A DNA stretch of 64,000 nucleotides from Oscarella lobularis (taxonomy: Eukaryota; Porifera; Homoscleromorpha; Homosclerophorida; Oscarellidae), in assembly GCF_947507565.1 (NCBI RefSeq), contig NC_089178.1, forward strand, positions 1,302,001-1,366,000, given 5' to 3'. The translations under genes and the position numbers were made by a program. Below, piece after piece: positions 29,897-40,709 of the stretch (position 1 is the first letter of the stretch; every line of letters starts with the position of its first letter). Below the pieces are notes generated by a model. That model did no database searches, was not told where the DNA came from, and saw nothing but the letters and a program-made list of their open reading frames with translations.

Positions 29897-32405
29897 CTAT
29901 TTCTCACTACAATCGGAACTAGAGTGTCCTCCTCGAATTCCCTTATTTATCTGTCCGAGAAGCTTCCTCGTCGACAAAACGACTCGATCAGTCAACTTTC
30001 TTCTCATTTTACGCAACTTGGACGACGAATCAGTGGTCGCGACAACGGCAGGCTCTTCGACAACGGGAGCCGGCGTTTTGACTGAAACAGTTCCGCGCGG
30101 TCGACGCGACGGACTTGGGCAATCGTCAGCGCTGCTCAACGAAACGCGATCCATGTATCCGCTATCGTTACTAAGCGTTCCCTGCAACTTGCGATGATCG
30201 CGTTGAAAGAGGCTGCTGTTGCTCCACGAGGCGCAGCTCGACGATCCCGTGCTGCTCGTGCTGCTGCTCGTCGAGACGCTTTTCTCGCGCTGCTGCAATT
30301 CGGCGACGCGATTGTGAACGGGACTCGCCGCCGTTACTGTGACGGTGACGGGAGGCAGTTCGACTCGTCCGACGCGTCGCGCGGCGACGTTGCGAAGAGC
30401 GGGATGAACGTGATGGGTTGCGCGTCGGTGCGACTGCTGCGGCGCTTCCGTCTGCAGTTCGAGCGAGAAATCCTTGGCGTGTGATTGGCTGCAGCTGCGA
30501 GTCTGCTTGGCGCGCGTAAGTGCGACCAACTTCTCTTTCGATTCGTCGCTCGGGGTAAGACGATATCCGTCATTGACCCACGGATGCTCGTTGACGGCAT
30601 CGATGTCGGCCCGATGTGCGGGCGACGGGCAAAGCATCTGCTTGACCAATCGGCGTACATCTGCGCGCGCAGAAATTCGATAAGCCAACGCGACTTGAAC
30701 GCAAACAAGATCGCTTACCGCTTGGCATCCGGCGAGGAATGTGGAAGGTTCCCGTCGAAACGCAGCGAACGAGGTTCTTCGGATCGCGATCGTCGAACGG
30801 CATGCTGCCGCAGACGAGCGTGTAGAGGAGAACGCCGAGACTCCAGCAATCGACTTCGGGGCCGACGTATTTGACGCCGCGAATCATTTCGGGTGCAGCG
30901 TAGAGCGGACTGCCACAGAAGGTCGACAGACAACCGTCGGGAGTGAACATATTCGACAGACCGAAGTCGATTAGCTAAAAGAGAAAAGGGGATTTAGATT
31001 TCGATTGTCGTGCGTCGTCGCGCCGCGGGGTTCTTAGTAGAGCTATTTCGATGGAAAGCGAAGGGGCGCGCGCGACAAACGAGACGTCAATTACCTTGAC
31101 GTTCCTATTTTCGTCCAGCAGAATGTTTTCCAACTTCAAATCACGATGCGTGACACCATTCTGTAATAAGACAGTAAAATGAGATGCCAGTCAATAGTGG
31201 AAGGGGGGGTCGATCGCGGGGCTTCTACGGTTTCTATCAAACGCGGACGCGCGCGCCCACGCGCGATCGGCAGGAGGTAAAAGGACGGCGTATTGTCAAC
31301 AAACGCGTAAGTGAAAGGGGGCCCCACCTTGTGGCAGTAGTGCACCGCTGAGACGACTTGTCGGAACACGTGACGCGCTTCCGCCTCAGTCAAAACTTTC
31401 TTCGTCGCTATGTAATCGAAGAGCTCGCCCCCGCTGACATATTCCATTACGAGAACGATTCTCTGGCTGTCCTCCATCACTATTTAGAAATAAGAGGCGG
31501 TTCGATTAAACGATCTCGTCGCGACTGTCAGCATCGGGTCGCGATTAGGATAAAGGGACCACAGTACAGCGATGAGACTTGCTAATGATGTTGCTTAGAC
31601 GGTGCGGTTCGTATTTGTTTATACTGAAGCGGCACGGCCCACTTCACAAGCGCGCTGCTTTACACAAATGGGCATTCGAACTAGGGTTACTAGGTTTTCT
31701 TTGAATCGTCGTGAGAAGACAACGGGTTCGTGTTGTTTTATGCGTTGGAACTCGGCGCGATCACACGCCAGGGGCGGGGCTATCGAAGCCCCCCCTTTGG
31801 TTCTATCGCGCGCGCCGCGGCCATGGGGCCTTCCAAAAATTTGAGAACGAAGAGATAGGGCGATGAATGAGGGGGGGAATCGATCGACAAAAAAAACGGG
31901 TTGTTCCTCTATTCCGCGATTTGTTGCACTTACCGTCATAAATCTGCGTGATGTGGGGGTGTTTGAGGGCGTACTGGATCGTCACTTCGCGACGAACGCG
32001 AACCATCTCGCGAGCGTTCTTGATGCTCGACTTCTCGATAATTTTCAGCGCAACCTAGTACGGAGAAATATGACTAAGCTGCTCACTTAGTCCTACTAAT
32101 TCCGGTCGCGCGAAGGGCATATCCTCCTACACGTACGCAAGCGATGACGTTTCCGTGCCTAACATCATCGTGTACTCTGGTTACGGGTGACCGCGCCGTC
32201 GCGCGATCGAGGAAACCATGCAGCATCGTTACTTAGTATTACACTAGAGGCGTTCTAAAAACGGCTCGCGTACCAGTTGTCCAGTTGTCGTATTCTCGGC
32301 GAGTTTCACTTTTCCATACGTTCCTGATCCGAGCGTTTTGATGACACGATACGCTCCCATGTGTTGCTGTCGGGATTTCGGTGCAGTGTCGAATGTCGAA
32401 GACAT
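29897..32405 (-). CDS. NUAK: NUAK-family (AMPK-related) protein kinase
   Basis: ATG at 32403-32405 starts [20 protein letters not shown]; the glycine-rich loop is [13 protein letters not shown]. Further exons give [58 protein letters not shown], an LKB1-type activation loop [16 protein letters not shown] and [19 protein letters not shown]. The kinase ends with [10 protein letters not shown], the signature NUAK shares with vertebrate NUAK1/2 (WWVNWGY). The C-terminal ~200 residues are Ser-rich and basic ([16 protein letters not shown]) and end at 29897. NUAK kinases regulate myosin phosphatase, adhesion and cell-cycle under LKB1. An intron of 59 bp restores frame after [12 protein letters not shown] or SIK are less likely given the tail motif. 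Confidence 0.9.
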
Positions 32406-32904
32406 AATCGATCAACACTCTCGCAAGACTCGAGCGAATGGGGATATGACCTAACAAACGGTGGAGCTGCCGCTTTATAGTCCGCGAAAGAAGCCACGCC
32501 AGCGGTTCCGCCCTCTAATGAAATCATCGCCTAGGTCGCATGTTTGTGTCTAATTAGAGCAGGGGGTGCGGACCTCTACTAGTGATTTGATAAGCACTCT
32601 GCGATCCGTGAGGTCAGACACAGAATGCTTTCATTTGTTCCGCCCCTTTTCTACCGGAAATTCAAGCAGCAGACGGAGTGATCTGCCCCTTTTGACGCGG
32701 AATGACGCACGAACTTGCATCAGCCCTCAACGCGAGAAAATTTCGTCTCACACTAGATATTTCGAGATTGGAGGTTAGAGTTTTGTTTTGCTAAGGCCCA
32801 CGCATCCGACCAAGGACAACCAGGGCGTTCTGGTTCAAATTAGTCGGTGAACGTGATCTGCATTGACGTCATAGGCTTATACGGGCACCTCGCGAAGATC
32901 AAGC
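32406..32904. other. Divergent intergenic region NUAK/GNL3
   Basis: About 500 bp without a supportable gene. It should include 5' UTRs and promoters of the two divergent genes. No repeat noted. Confidence 0.5.
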
Positions 32905-35900
32905 ATGGTTCGTCCGAGTACGTCGATTTCGAGCCTAGAGCGTACGGAAACCCAACTTTTCTTGCATAGAAAAGAAGAGTCATCGTATTCCTTGTCGAAA
33001 GAAATACAAAATCGAGAAAAAAGTGAGTTCTAGCGTGCACGGAGCAAATTCGAGCGTCGCTCTAGATTCGAGAGCATCATCGGAAAGAGAAAAAGGCCGC
33101 AAAAAAGAGATCCCATCCAAGTACAGCTCCCCACATCCTATTTTAGCAATAGTTCACCTAAAAGGGGGGACCCTATCCAGGACGTACAAAGGATCCTGGT
33201 ATCCCAAATCAATTTCCTTTCAAAGAGGAATTGCTTAAAGAGGCGGAAGAGCGAAAACGACGCAAAGTGAGTGAGTCAGCGTAGCTGATTTAAAAAACTG
33301 CAGTAGGGGTGGCCTGCGGGCGTGGCGTTCAAATGTGACTCACGAAACTAACGCGTAGTAACTCTGACGTGAGTATACGTTATTTCAGATTGAAGAGGCG
33401 AACGCAAAACGAAAACAAAAGCGAATCGGAATCAAATCATTGGCAAGGGTGCAAGAAGATGCGAGTCGACGCAATGAAACGTTTGAGAAAATGGTAATTT
33501 TACTTCCGCTCCGCTTCCGGAAATCCAACACAGCTGTGTATGTATACGTGTATACGTAGAAAGCAGACGAAGGCGTGTCATCCGGTGGTGGCTCATATTC
33601 AGGTTAGAATGAAAAAATCAGAGACGATTAGCATCGTTTGACCTCTGCTCTATTGCGTATTCAAGACGCCTCGAAAAAGGCATATTACAAAGAATTCAGA
33701 AAGGTCAGACATAAAGAGAAAGGTGTACGGGGGGAGGGAGGGAGGGAGGGAGGGAGGGAGGGAGGGAAGGGAGGTAGCACGTTTCTATCAAACAGTCACT
33801 CTATTTATAAACCCGCAGTTGCACATAACAAAATCCCACCCGAATATGCAGTCCCCACAAGACGATGGGCGTCCCCGTTCTGTTTACTTGTATCGCGGGG
33901 CGTTGCTAGCCAAGCCGGTGTCCTCCCCCTCAACTTCATCCCTATGCAAGCGCTTTCATTAGCATATTTGAATAGCTGAAGGGGAAGCAAGTCCGTTTGT
34001 TTGCGTTCCAGGTGGTCAATGCGGCCGACGTTGTCTTGGAAGTCCTGGATGCGCGAGATCCCATGGGCTGTCGATGCCCCCAGGTAAGAGCTAACAGACA
34101 AACGTTATTTTTTTCGCCGCCCGCCCGCCCCGGGCCGTCGCCGACGATGACGAAATAATGATGATGACTCTTTGTGTCTTTTCCTCGAAGGTGGAAGAAG
34201 CCGTTGTTGCTTGCGGAAACCAAAAGCGGTTGGTCTTGGTTTTGAATAAAATAGGTGCGTTTTTGATAATGATTATTCGTTCGTCTCTCGCTTCCTCGCC
34301 TCGCCCCGTGGCGATTTGCGTCAATGGGCAATCGTTTCGCACTTATTTGTCAACGTTTTTCGATGCAGATCTCGTGCCCACGAAGAATGTGGAACTGTGG
34401 CTCAAGCACCTGAGGAATGAATTTCCAACCGTGGCATTCAAAGCATCGACGCAAACGCAGAAACAGCACCTGGTCAGAGAAAGATAGGAGACGCGCCAAC
34501 CCCCACCGGTGGCACCCACAAGTCCTATCGTCTTCTCATTTTTTATTTCTAGTCCCAAAGCAAAGTAGCTACATCATTGGCCCCCACGTCGCTTCTAAGC
34601 AGCAAACAATGCCTCGGAGCGGACACCCTCATGAAACTGTTGGCTAATTATTGCCGAAGCGCGGGAATTCGGACGTCAATCCGAGTTGGCGTCGTAGGTA
34701 TGAAAAGTCTAATTGGAACGTCGATCGTTTATTTATTGAGCGTGATTTTGATCTAGGTTTTCCCAATGTGGGCAAGAGCAGGTAGGTATTTCGAATAGCC
34801 TAACATCAGGTGGTTATCTGCACTCGCGCTCTTCTAATAGTCTCATAAACAGTTTGAAGAGAACGAAGGTATGCGGCGTGGGAGCGACACCAGGAGTGAC
34901 TAAGTACGCACTCGGCGCGATATTTTGACTTCTTCCCCCCGCGCGATCTCTTTTTTTAAAAAAGGACCATGCAGGAGATCCAGCTGGACAAACACGTTCG
35001 TCTAATCGATAGTCCGGGAATCGTTCTAGCATCGCGTTTCGACCAAGCGACCGCCGTTCTACGCAACTGCATCAAAATCGAGACGGTTCCGGATCCGATT
35101 GCACCCGTCGAAGCCATTCTTAGACGATGTCCTAAGGATCAGGTAGTGGGGTAGACGCGAAGCCGGCGACCGACCGGTAATGCCGATTCCGCTTGCATAC
35201 GTAGATGATGACTCGGTATGGAATTCCTACTTTCGTCGACGTGCACGATTTTGTGAGTCATCTCGCGCGGCGAATGGGAAAACTCAAGAAAGGCGCGTAT
35301 AAAACGATATTTCTCGTTGTTTCTTCTCTCTTTGACTTTTTATCATCAGGTGGCGTGCCTGACGTCGACGCGGCGGCGCGTGCCGTGCTCAAGGATTGGA
35401 ACACGTGGGGCAATAGAGAATGCCCTCTCGTCGACGATTCATTTATTGCTCTGTTTTGTGTCGTATAGGGGCCAGATTAAATTCTACACGCATCCGCCTG
35501 AGGCACGCTCGTTGCCCACTCATTTGTCCGCTGAAGTCGTGACGCAATGGAGCAAGGAGTTTGATTGGGTAAGGAGAGAGCGTAGGCGCTCGCGCGTGCA
35601 TTCACTCCCAATTGCTCAGAAATCTCTCGAAGCGGAAGAAAAGGAGAACGTTCTAGGCGAAGTCGACGGAACTAGCGAGGGCATGGTTTTGGAAGCGAGT
35701 CAACCAGTTGACGCAATGAGTACCGAAAAAGCGGACAGTACGCCCACGGTAAGAGATGATCTTCTCACACAGCACTTCTGTTTTTTCCTGGGGGGTACAA
35801 TTTGATTGCTTCCTGCCGGGATTTGCGTTTGAGGGGTTCCTTAGGAATTTTTTTCCGAAGGGACTTATGCACCGGCTTCGTCCGCTTTTTTGATCTTGTC

Positions 35901-36738
35901 GGCGCCTGTTGAAACAGGTTAAAAACTAAAACTGTACGCGTTGCAGGAGTGTGGTAGTGCCTAAACTTCTAAGTTTTCAAACCGCGAGGGGGGGCTCCCT
36001 GCAGAGACTTAGAGGAAAAAGGCGGAGCGTTGATCTGACTGAAGATAGCGCGCGATAACGAGGGTCCTGATCTAATAAAGCTCAGCGCAGTCCTGTTCCG
36101 ATTTGCTTTGCGGTTTGAGCTCGTATTTGTACTCTTGTACCCGTGTGACGTAGAGTAGGCCATGGCAGGAGACTTGGGGTCGCTTTGTTTCTTATTAGAT
36201 AGACTACTATAGTCTGACTGTCGCCTTTTTGTCGCATTTTTCACAAGGTCGATGATCTCGAGAACGAAGATTCTATTGTTCCCGAGTTGATGGATGAGGA
36301 AGAGGTTTTGTGACCTCCGCTGCACTTTGTATGACGCAATCGAACCCCATGCGTCTTTAGGCGATGACGGTCAAAGCGCAATTACGCGAGACGAGGAAAT
36401 CGAAGGCAAAACAACAGACGTTATCAAAGAGAGACCGGAGACGCGATGACGCTCTCAGCAAACTAAACCCTCAAACAAACAAAATAATAAAGAAAGTAAG
36501 AGATCGAGACTCACAACGGAAACACGCAAACGCAAAAAATTATTTTCGTAGTCAGTAAAGGAGAAGAAAAGATCGAAAAGGAAGTTTGAGAAAGGTAAGC
36601 AAGCACGTGCATGCATGTAAGGGGGGTTTCACCGCCACACGTGTAGTGGTTGACAAGCTGGGAGAGAGCACAGAAGCCCTGTCATTGAGTGCGAAAAAGA
36701 GCGAAGCGTACAGTTTTGAGGAGCACTTCAAATTCTAA
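32905..36738 (+). CDS. GNL3: Nucleostemin-family nucleolar GTPase (GNL3/GNL3L)
   Basis: A tiny first exon (MVRP) splices at gtacgt to a basic exon reading [18 protein letters not shown], the nucleostemin N-terminal nucleolar motif. Then [56 protein letters not shown] and the circularly permuted G motifs: G4 LNKIDLVP, G5 FKASTQ, G1 [19 protein letters not shown]3 IDSPGIV. Near the end are [19 protein letters not shown] and [18 protein letters not shown]. The C-terminal exons are acidic then Lys/Arg-rich; the stop is at 36736-36738. The protein carries both GNL3-like (N-terminus) and GNL3L-like (AYYKEFRKV) traits, as expected of the gene before the vertebrate duplication. Role: ribosome biogenesis and cell proliferation. 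Confidence 0.9.
33729..33773. repeat. GGGA microsatellite in GNL3 intron
   Basis: About ten GGGA units in a row inside an intron. It could form G-quadruplex structure on the plus strand. Confidence 0.9.
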
Positions 36739-36837
36739 TCTATGCGTCATGAGAATATAACTCAAAAAAATAATACAAGCCTGTCTACTAACTCAAGGGG
36801 AGACCCAAAAAAACTATGGCAACCGATTCGATTGATA

Positions 36838-37374
36838 TCAACGATTGTCCTTCGTGGCCATTCTCATGACGACGGCGTCGAGAAGCGATCCGATTCGCAA
36901 TTCATTGTCGCCGATTTTGTAGACACTTCGAATGCGCGCGCTATCGGCCAAATCGACGAGATCGTCGAGATGTGCGAGATGGCCGTCGACGTGCCGACAG
37001 GCGTCGCGTAGCATCGTTCCGCTCGCTTCGTCGACGACGGCGAGCAGAACGCTCGTGCTTTCGTCCCCTATAGCGAACTTTTTCAACGAGTCCGTTATGC
37101 TGCGCGTTGGAGAGAGATTGTAGATGATTTCCGTGTGGATGCCGCGCGTTTTCATGCACTTGCGATTGAGCGCTTGAACGGTTTTGTTTGCCGCGACGAG
37201 AACTTGAAATGTTTCGACGATCATTTTCGGTTCGAGAAGGGCGCCTGTTAGATTTCCGTCGGCGACTTTCTTTCGGAGATCGGCCGCATTTTTGACGTCG
37301 GTGAATAGGGCCAAGCCCACGTACACCGAAGGCTCGAGATCGAGTTGAAAAAGTCGCGTACGTTCTTCCTCCAT
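36838..37374 (-). CDS. TPRKB: TPRKB / Cgi121, KEOPS complex subunit
   Basis: Single-exon ORF of 178 residues starting MEEERTRLFQLDLEPSVYVG. It aligns end-to-end with human TPRKB: LFTDVKNAADLRKKVADG, MIVETFQVLVAANKTVQALN, KCMKTRGIHTEIIYNLSP, and C-terminal GSLLDAVVMRMATKDNR (human ends GTLLDAIICRMSTKDVL). TPRKB binds the TP53RK/Bud32 kinase in the KEOPS complex, which makes the N6-threonylcarbamoyl-adenosine at position 37 of ANN-decoding tRNAs. Length equals the family norm. It is divergent from LAMTOR5 with only 94 bp between start codons and converges with GNL3 (99 bp between stops). Confidence 0.96.
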   Translation of the reverse strand: MEEERTRLFQLDLEPSVYVGLALFTDVKNAADLRKKVADGNLTGALLEPKMIVETFQVLVAANKTVQALNRKCMKTRGIHTEIIYNLSPTRSITDSLKKFAIGDESTSVLLAVVDEASGTMLRDACRHVDGHLAHLDDLVDLADSARIRSVYKIGDNELRIGSLLDAVVMRMATKDNR

Positions 37375-37468
37375 TGATTGTTCTAGAGCGCGCTACGTCT
37401 AGTCAAGCCCCCGGATTGCGTTCTGTTCGTGCTTTTTGTGGCGTTTTCTTGTTGCCGTTATTTGACGA
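37375..37468. promoter_or_regulatory. TPRKB/LAMTOR5 bidirectional promoter
   Basis: 94 bp separate opposite start codons. The two transcripts must initiate within or across this interval. No TATA box is evident. Confidence 0.6.
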
Positions 37469-37915
37469 ATGGAGAGTGCATTGGACAAGCAGTTGGACGA
37501 ATCGTAAGTGTTCGTAGAGGTGGGGCCTCCATGAGGGAGTAATCACTTTTCGTTTTCTCTAGAATGGCTCAAACAGGAGTCGTTGGCGTGATGTGCGTCG
37601 ATCAGAAGGGTCTCTGCTTGGGAGGTAAGCTTTTATGTATGTGCTAAAGCACGCGAACGGCCGTAATTGTGGAAAAACGCAGTTCGAGGCAACTCGACAC
37701 CCGAAGGAGCCGGTCACGTGGCCACATTGGCGAACAAAGCTCGAGAACTCGCTCCATACGGAGTAGAACCCGTCGTCGTTCTCGAATCGCCAGGATGGTA
37801 TAATATCCTAATAATGATGATGACGTCATCATTAGTTTTCCACGTGTCTCTCTTTAGCAACGTTTTGATCAAACAGCACAATGGAATTACGCTAGCAGTT
37901 AATAAAGTTCTCTAA
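37469..37915 (+). CDS. LAMTOR5: LAMTOR5 (HBXIP), Ragulator subunit
   Basis: Four exons, 37469-37503, 37563-37624, 37683-37797 and 37858-37915, yield a 89-residue protein: MESALDKQLDES, then MAQTGVVGVMCVDQKGLCLG, VRGNSTPEGAGHVATLANKA, VEPVVVLESPG, and the C-terminus CNVLIKQHNGITLAVNKVL. This is colinear with human LAMTOR5 ([20 protein letters not shown]), a roadblock-fold scaffold of the lysosomal Ragulator complex that tethers Rag GTPases and mTORC1. Family length is about 91 residues, so it is complete. All junctions are canonical GT-AG. Confidence 0.94.
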
Positions 37916-38284
37916 ACGGTCAAAAAGTAACGAAATTGCATTGTAGTGCCTGTTTGTATGTACTTCGTTGCTATTAACTTGGAGCCATAGACCCATGAGA
38001 ATAGATAGTTACATATTGTAGACTTTGGATTCTATAAGTCTCCAACCCAAACGTAATAGAATCAATCCAAAGTCTACTGTAGCAGCTAAGGTGAATAGTG
38101 AGAGAGACAGCTTTTAAATGATTTCAAGTCTAAAAAGTGAAGGAAGGAAACACGTAAGAAAGGCTGTGCAAAAAGGTAAGTAGTAACGGCTGCAAATACT
38201 ATTTACTCTATAATAGTTCACTATGAAAAAAGCAAAAGGCTAATTCAAGCAAACGAGCCGAGCGGCCATCGACGTCATTTCTCT
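37916..38284. other. Convergent 3' intergenic region
   Basis: 369 bp between convergent stops of LAMTOR5 and the SH2-WW gene. It contains an imperfect inverted repeat (separate entry). Otherwise 3' UTR-like A/T-rich sequence. Confidence 0.6.
38018..38077. repeat. Imperfect inverted repeat (hairpin)
   Basis: Left arm GTAGACTTTGGATTCTAT (38018-38035) is the reverse complement of the right arm at 38056-38077, except for a 4-bp insertion in the right arm. The loop is 20 bp. It could be a 3' UTR hairpin or a small transposon remnant. Confidence 0.75.
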
Positions 38285-40282
38285 CTAATCCCAATCGTCT
38301 TCATCTTCCATTTCTTCGAATTCTTCATCAGACTCATTCTGTACAGCGTTCGTTATTTTCATCAGTTTGTTCTTCAGCGCTGCAATGATGTCGCCCTCTT
38401 GCGCTTGTTCAGCAGTGGACGTCTGCGACGGCACTTCTCGAAGGGACATTGCTCTCAATTTTCCTCCCGTTCCACCAAACGATTTGATTTCATTGAGCAA
38501 ACTTGACACAGACGACGCCGGCGACACGGGCGTCGTTGATCCGCCACTGCTACGACGACTTGATGACGGTGACGATGAGAGGAGAACATCTGATGGTTCG
38601 GGTGGTGGGAGCGAAGGTGGTGGCGGCGGCGGAGGCGGAACAGCAGCGGAAGATGGAATAGGAAGAGGCGGCGGCGGCGCTGGTGCAGCAGCAGGAAGCG
38701 GCGGCGGCGATTCATCGACGGAATTCATTGGAGGCAAAGGAGGAGGTTTGCTGCTTGGTTTTGACGATGGAGGTAAGGGCGGTGGTGGGGCTGTTGTCTC
38801 GCGTGGAATGGGCGGTGGCGGCGGTTCATCGCCGCCGCCGCCGCCGCCGCGTCCCGGCACCGGCGGCGGTGCAGCTGAGGAATCTGTATTTCTGGGAATA
38901 GGGGGTGGAGGAGCATCTGCAGCTCGAACTCCTCTTCCTGGCACCGGAGGCGGAGGCGGTCCTCGCCGGTCTGGTATTGACGGCGGTGGGACCGTCGCTG
39001 CACTTCGTGTTGGCGTTGGCGGCAACGGGGGCGGAACATCTTTTCTCGATATCCTTCCGGGAATTGGTGGCGGGGCGTCATCTTTGCCTCTTCCAGGGAC
39101 AGGTGGCGGTCCTCGAGACAGTGGAGGCGAACTCTTAGATGGCGGTAGAGGCGGAGGTGCTCTCTCATTCAACGTCGTTTCCTGTGGCGGCGGCATGGGC
39201 GGAGCACGTCGCTGTCTTGGCGTAGACGCAGTTGGGCGTCCTGGTAAGGGCGGCAATGCTTGCTGTTGAAAAGAAGGCTGAGGTAATGGAACCCCTCTCC
39301 CTTGCTGTGGAGTTTTTGCTGGTACATCTGGTGCTCTTGCTGTATTCTCCACCATCGTGACGTAATTACTGTCGCCTTCTTGAGGATTTTTTCCTTCGGG
39401 AATTGTGGGCCTTTTCCATACTGTTTCTCCTGTGTCCGTATTGTAGTAATACGGGCGTTTGTATTTGTCGCTGAAGTGTTCGGACCAACCGGGTGCAAGA
39501 GGCCCCTTTGGCCCCTTTCCTCCTTTCGTGCTCTTTCTAGGAATCGTCGTCGCCGTCCCCGTTCCCTTTACTCCCCTTCGAGGGTTACTCGGACTCCACG
39601 TTTGCCTTCGCAATAATTGATTTTCTACGTTTTCTGGCACTTGGGGAAGCGGTCGACTCGTCACGGCGGACGATGGCGACTGAGGCGGAACGGCGGGAAG
39701 CGGCCTCGAGTGCACCACATCTTAAAAAAAGTACAAAAATCAATAATGAAATAATTAATATTGATTTTTTTCTCTCGTACGGGACTGTTTAGGTGGCACG
39801 GGTTCGGCGATACCCTGCGCTCTCATGTGTTCCCTTTCCAAATCCCGATCAACGGGTATAGCGTGAGTAAGATAGACCTGACAGTTCTTTGATTTCAATG
39901 GCGATTGACCGTAATAGATGAGCAGATCGCGAATTGTGGGAAATCGCTTCGCTGATACATAGTATTGCTGATTGTTGGCATCTTGAAGTATTCGAAAGTG
40001 TTTCACGGCGCCACCGTATCTGGGAGAAAGGGCGGGAAAAACTCTCAGTCCAATCTCCGGGTTCGCAGCTTACGTCACGCAAATAGAAAAGAGCCCCTCG
40101 TTGGAAAAACTCGGTCGAAGGAGATACCAACCGTCTGACTTCAGATATCGACTCATAACATTGTTCGTCTAAGAGAGAAAAAAACGATCCGTCGCGTCGA
40201 AAGAACGAGTTCTCGCGAATATCTCGATCACTTCGATTTTGGGGAGATAAGGATGAAGGCCTGGCAATTGATGAGTGCTCAT
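38285..40282 (-). CDS. SH2-WW-polyproline-WH2-CA protein, predicted Arp2/3 activator
   Basis: Four exons join exactly in frame: 40282-40232, 40168-40074, 40019-39781 and 39720-38285, giving 606 residues. Residues ~8-110 form an SH2 domain: YLPKIETNNVMSRYLKSDG, then WYLLRPSFSNEGLFSI with the phosphotyrosine arginine in LLRPS, VKHFRILQ, and FPTIRDLLIYYGQSPL. A WW domain follows at ~202-235 (PGWSEHF...PYYYNTDTGETVWKRP). About 270 residues of PPPLPP/PPVPGR repeats come next, typical profilin/SH3 ligands. The end is WASP-like: WH2 (SLLNEIKSFGGTGGKLRAM, ~535-553), a central helix (IIAALKNKLMKITNAV) and an acidic tail finishing EDEDDWD with the required tryptophan. Family knowledge says WH2-C-A recruits actin and Arp2/3. 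The whole architecture is not one I recognise. First exon is the least certain part. Confidence 0.88.
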
Positions 40283-40709
40283 TGTTGGAGGTGATGCTCT
40301 GATGAGATCTTTTTCTTTCCTAGAAACAACAAATCCTGATAGGGGACTCCGGGGACGCCGTTTCTTCTACGAAGCGATCGACAAGTGCGCGACGCTTCCT
40401 GTGTGCAGTTTCGCCTTCTTAGGCGATGGGGAAACCTTTGCGTGAAGAAGCCGCGTGACGAAACGCGATTCGATTTTTCGCCGACGCCTCCCCGAGTTCG
40501 ACGACTTCTATTCGAACGTACGGCGGTGTCTAGTAGCCGCTTTCGTCGCGATTCCGGCTCCAATAACGATTCCCTGGGGAAGTGAGTACGACGAACGCAA
40601 GGGAAAAAAGGAAAACCACGCGAGTTACGCCCACTCAAGACATGCGCAATTGCGCATTGGGATCAGGCACTTACCGGTACATAGATTTTTTTTCTCGCGA
40701 TACTCTTAC
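40283..40709. other. Divergent intergenic region
   Basis: 427 bp between the SH2-WW gene (minus) and the RRM-like gene (plus). ORFs here are open on both strands (for example 40279-40638 minus) but match nothing and lack supporting splice or family signals. Confidence 0.45.

Noticed and set aside
38367-39269. A 300-residue glycine-rich plus-strand ORF.
   Set aside because: It is the antisense of the polyproline region of the SH2-WW gene (GGx codons opposite CCx); the minus-strand frame has recognisable domains and splice sites.
40279-40638. A 119-residue minus-strand ORF that could extend the SH2-WW protein upstream.
   Set aside because: It is not in frame with the SH2 exon (it reads SSEHHLQQ then stops where the SH2 frame begins MSTHQLPG), and no donor joins it plausibly.
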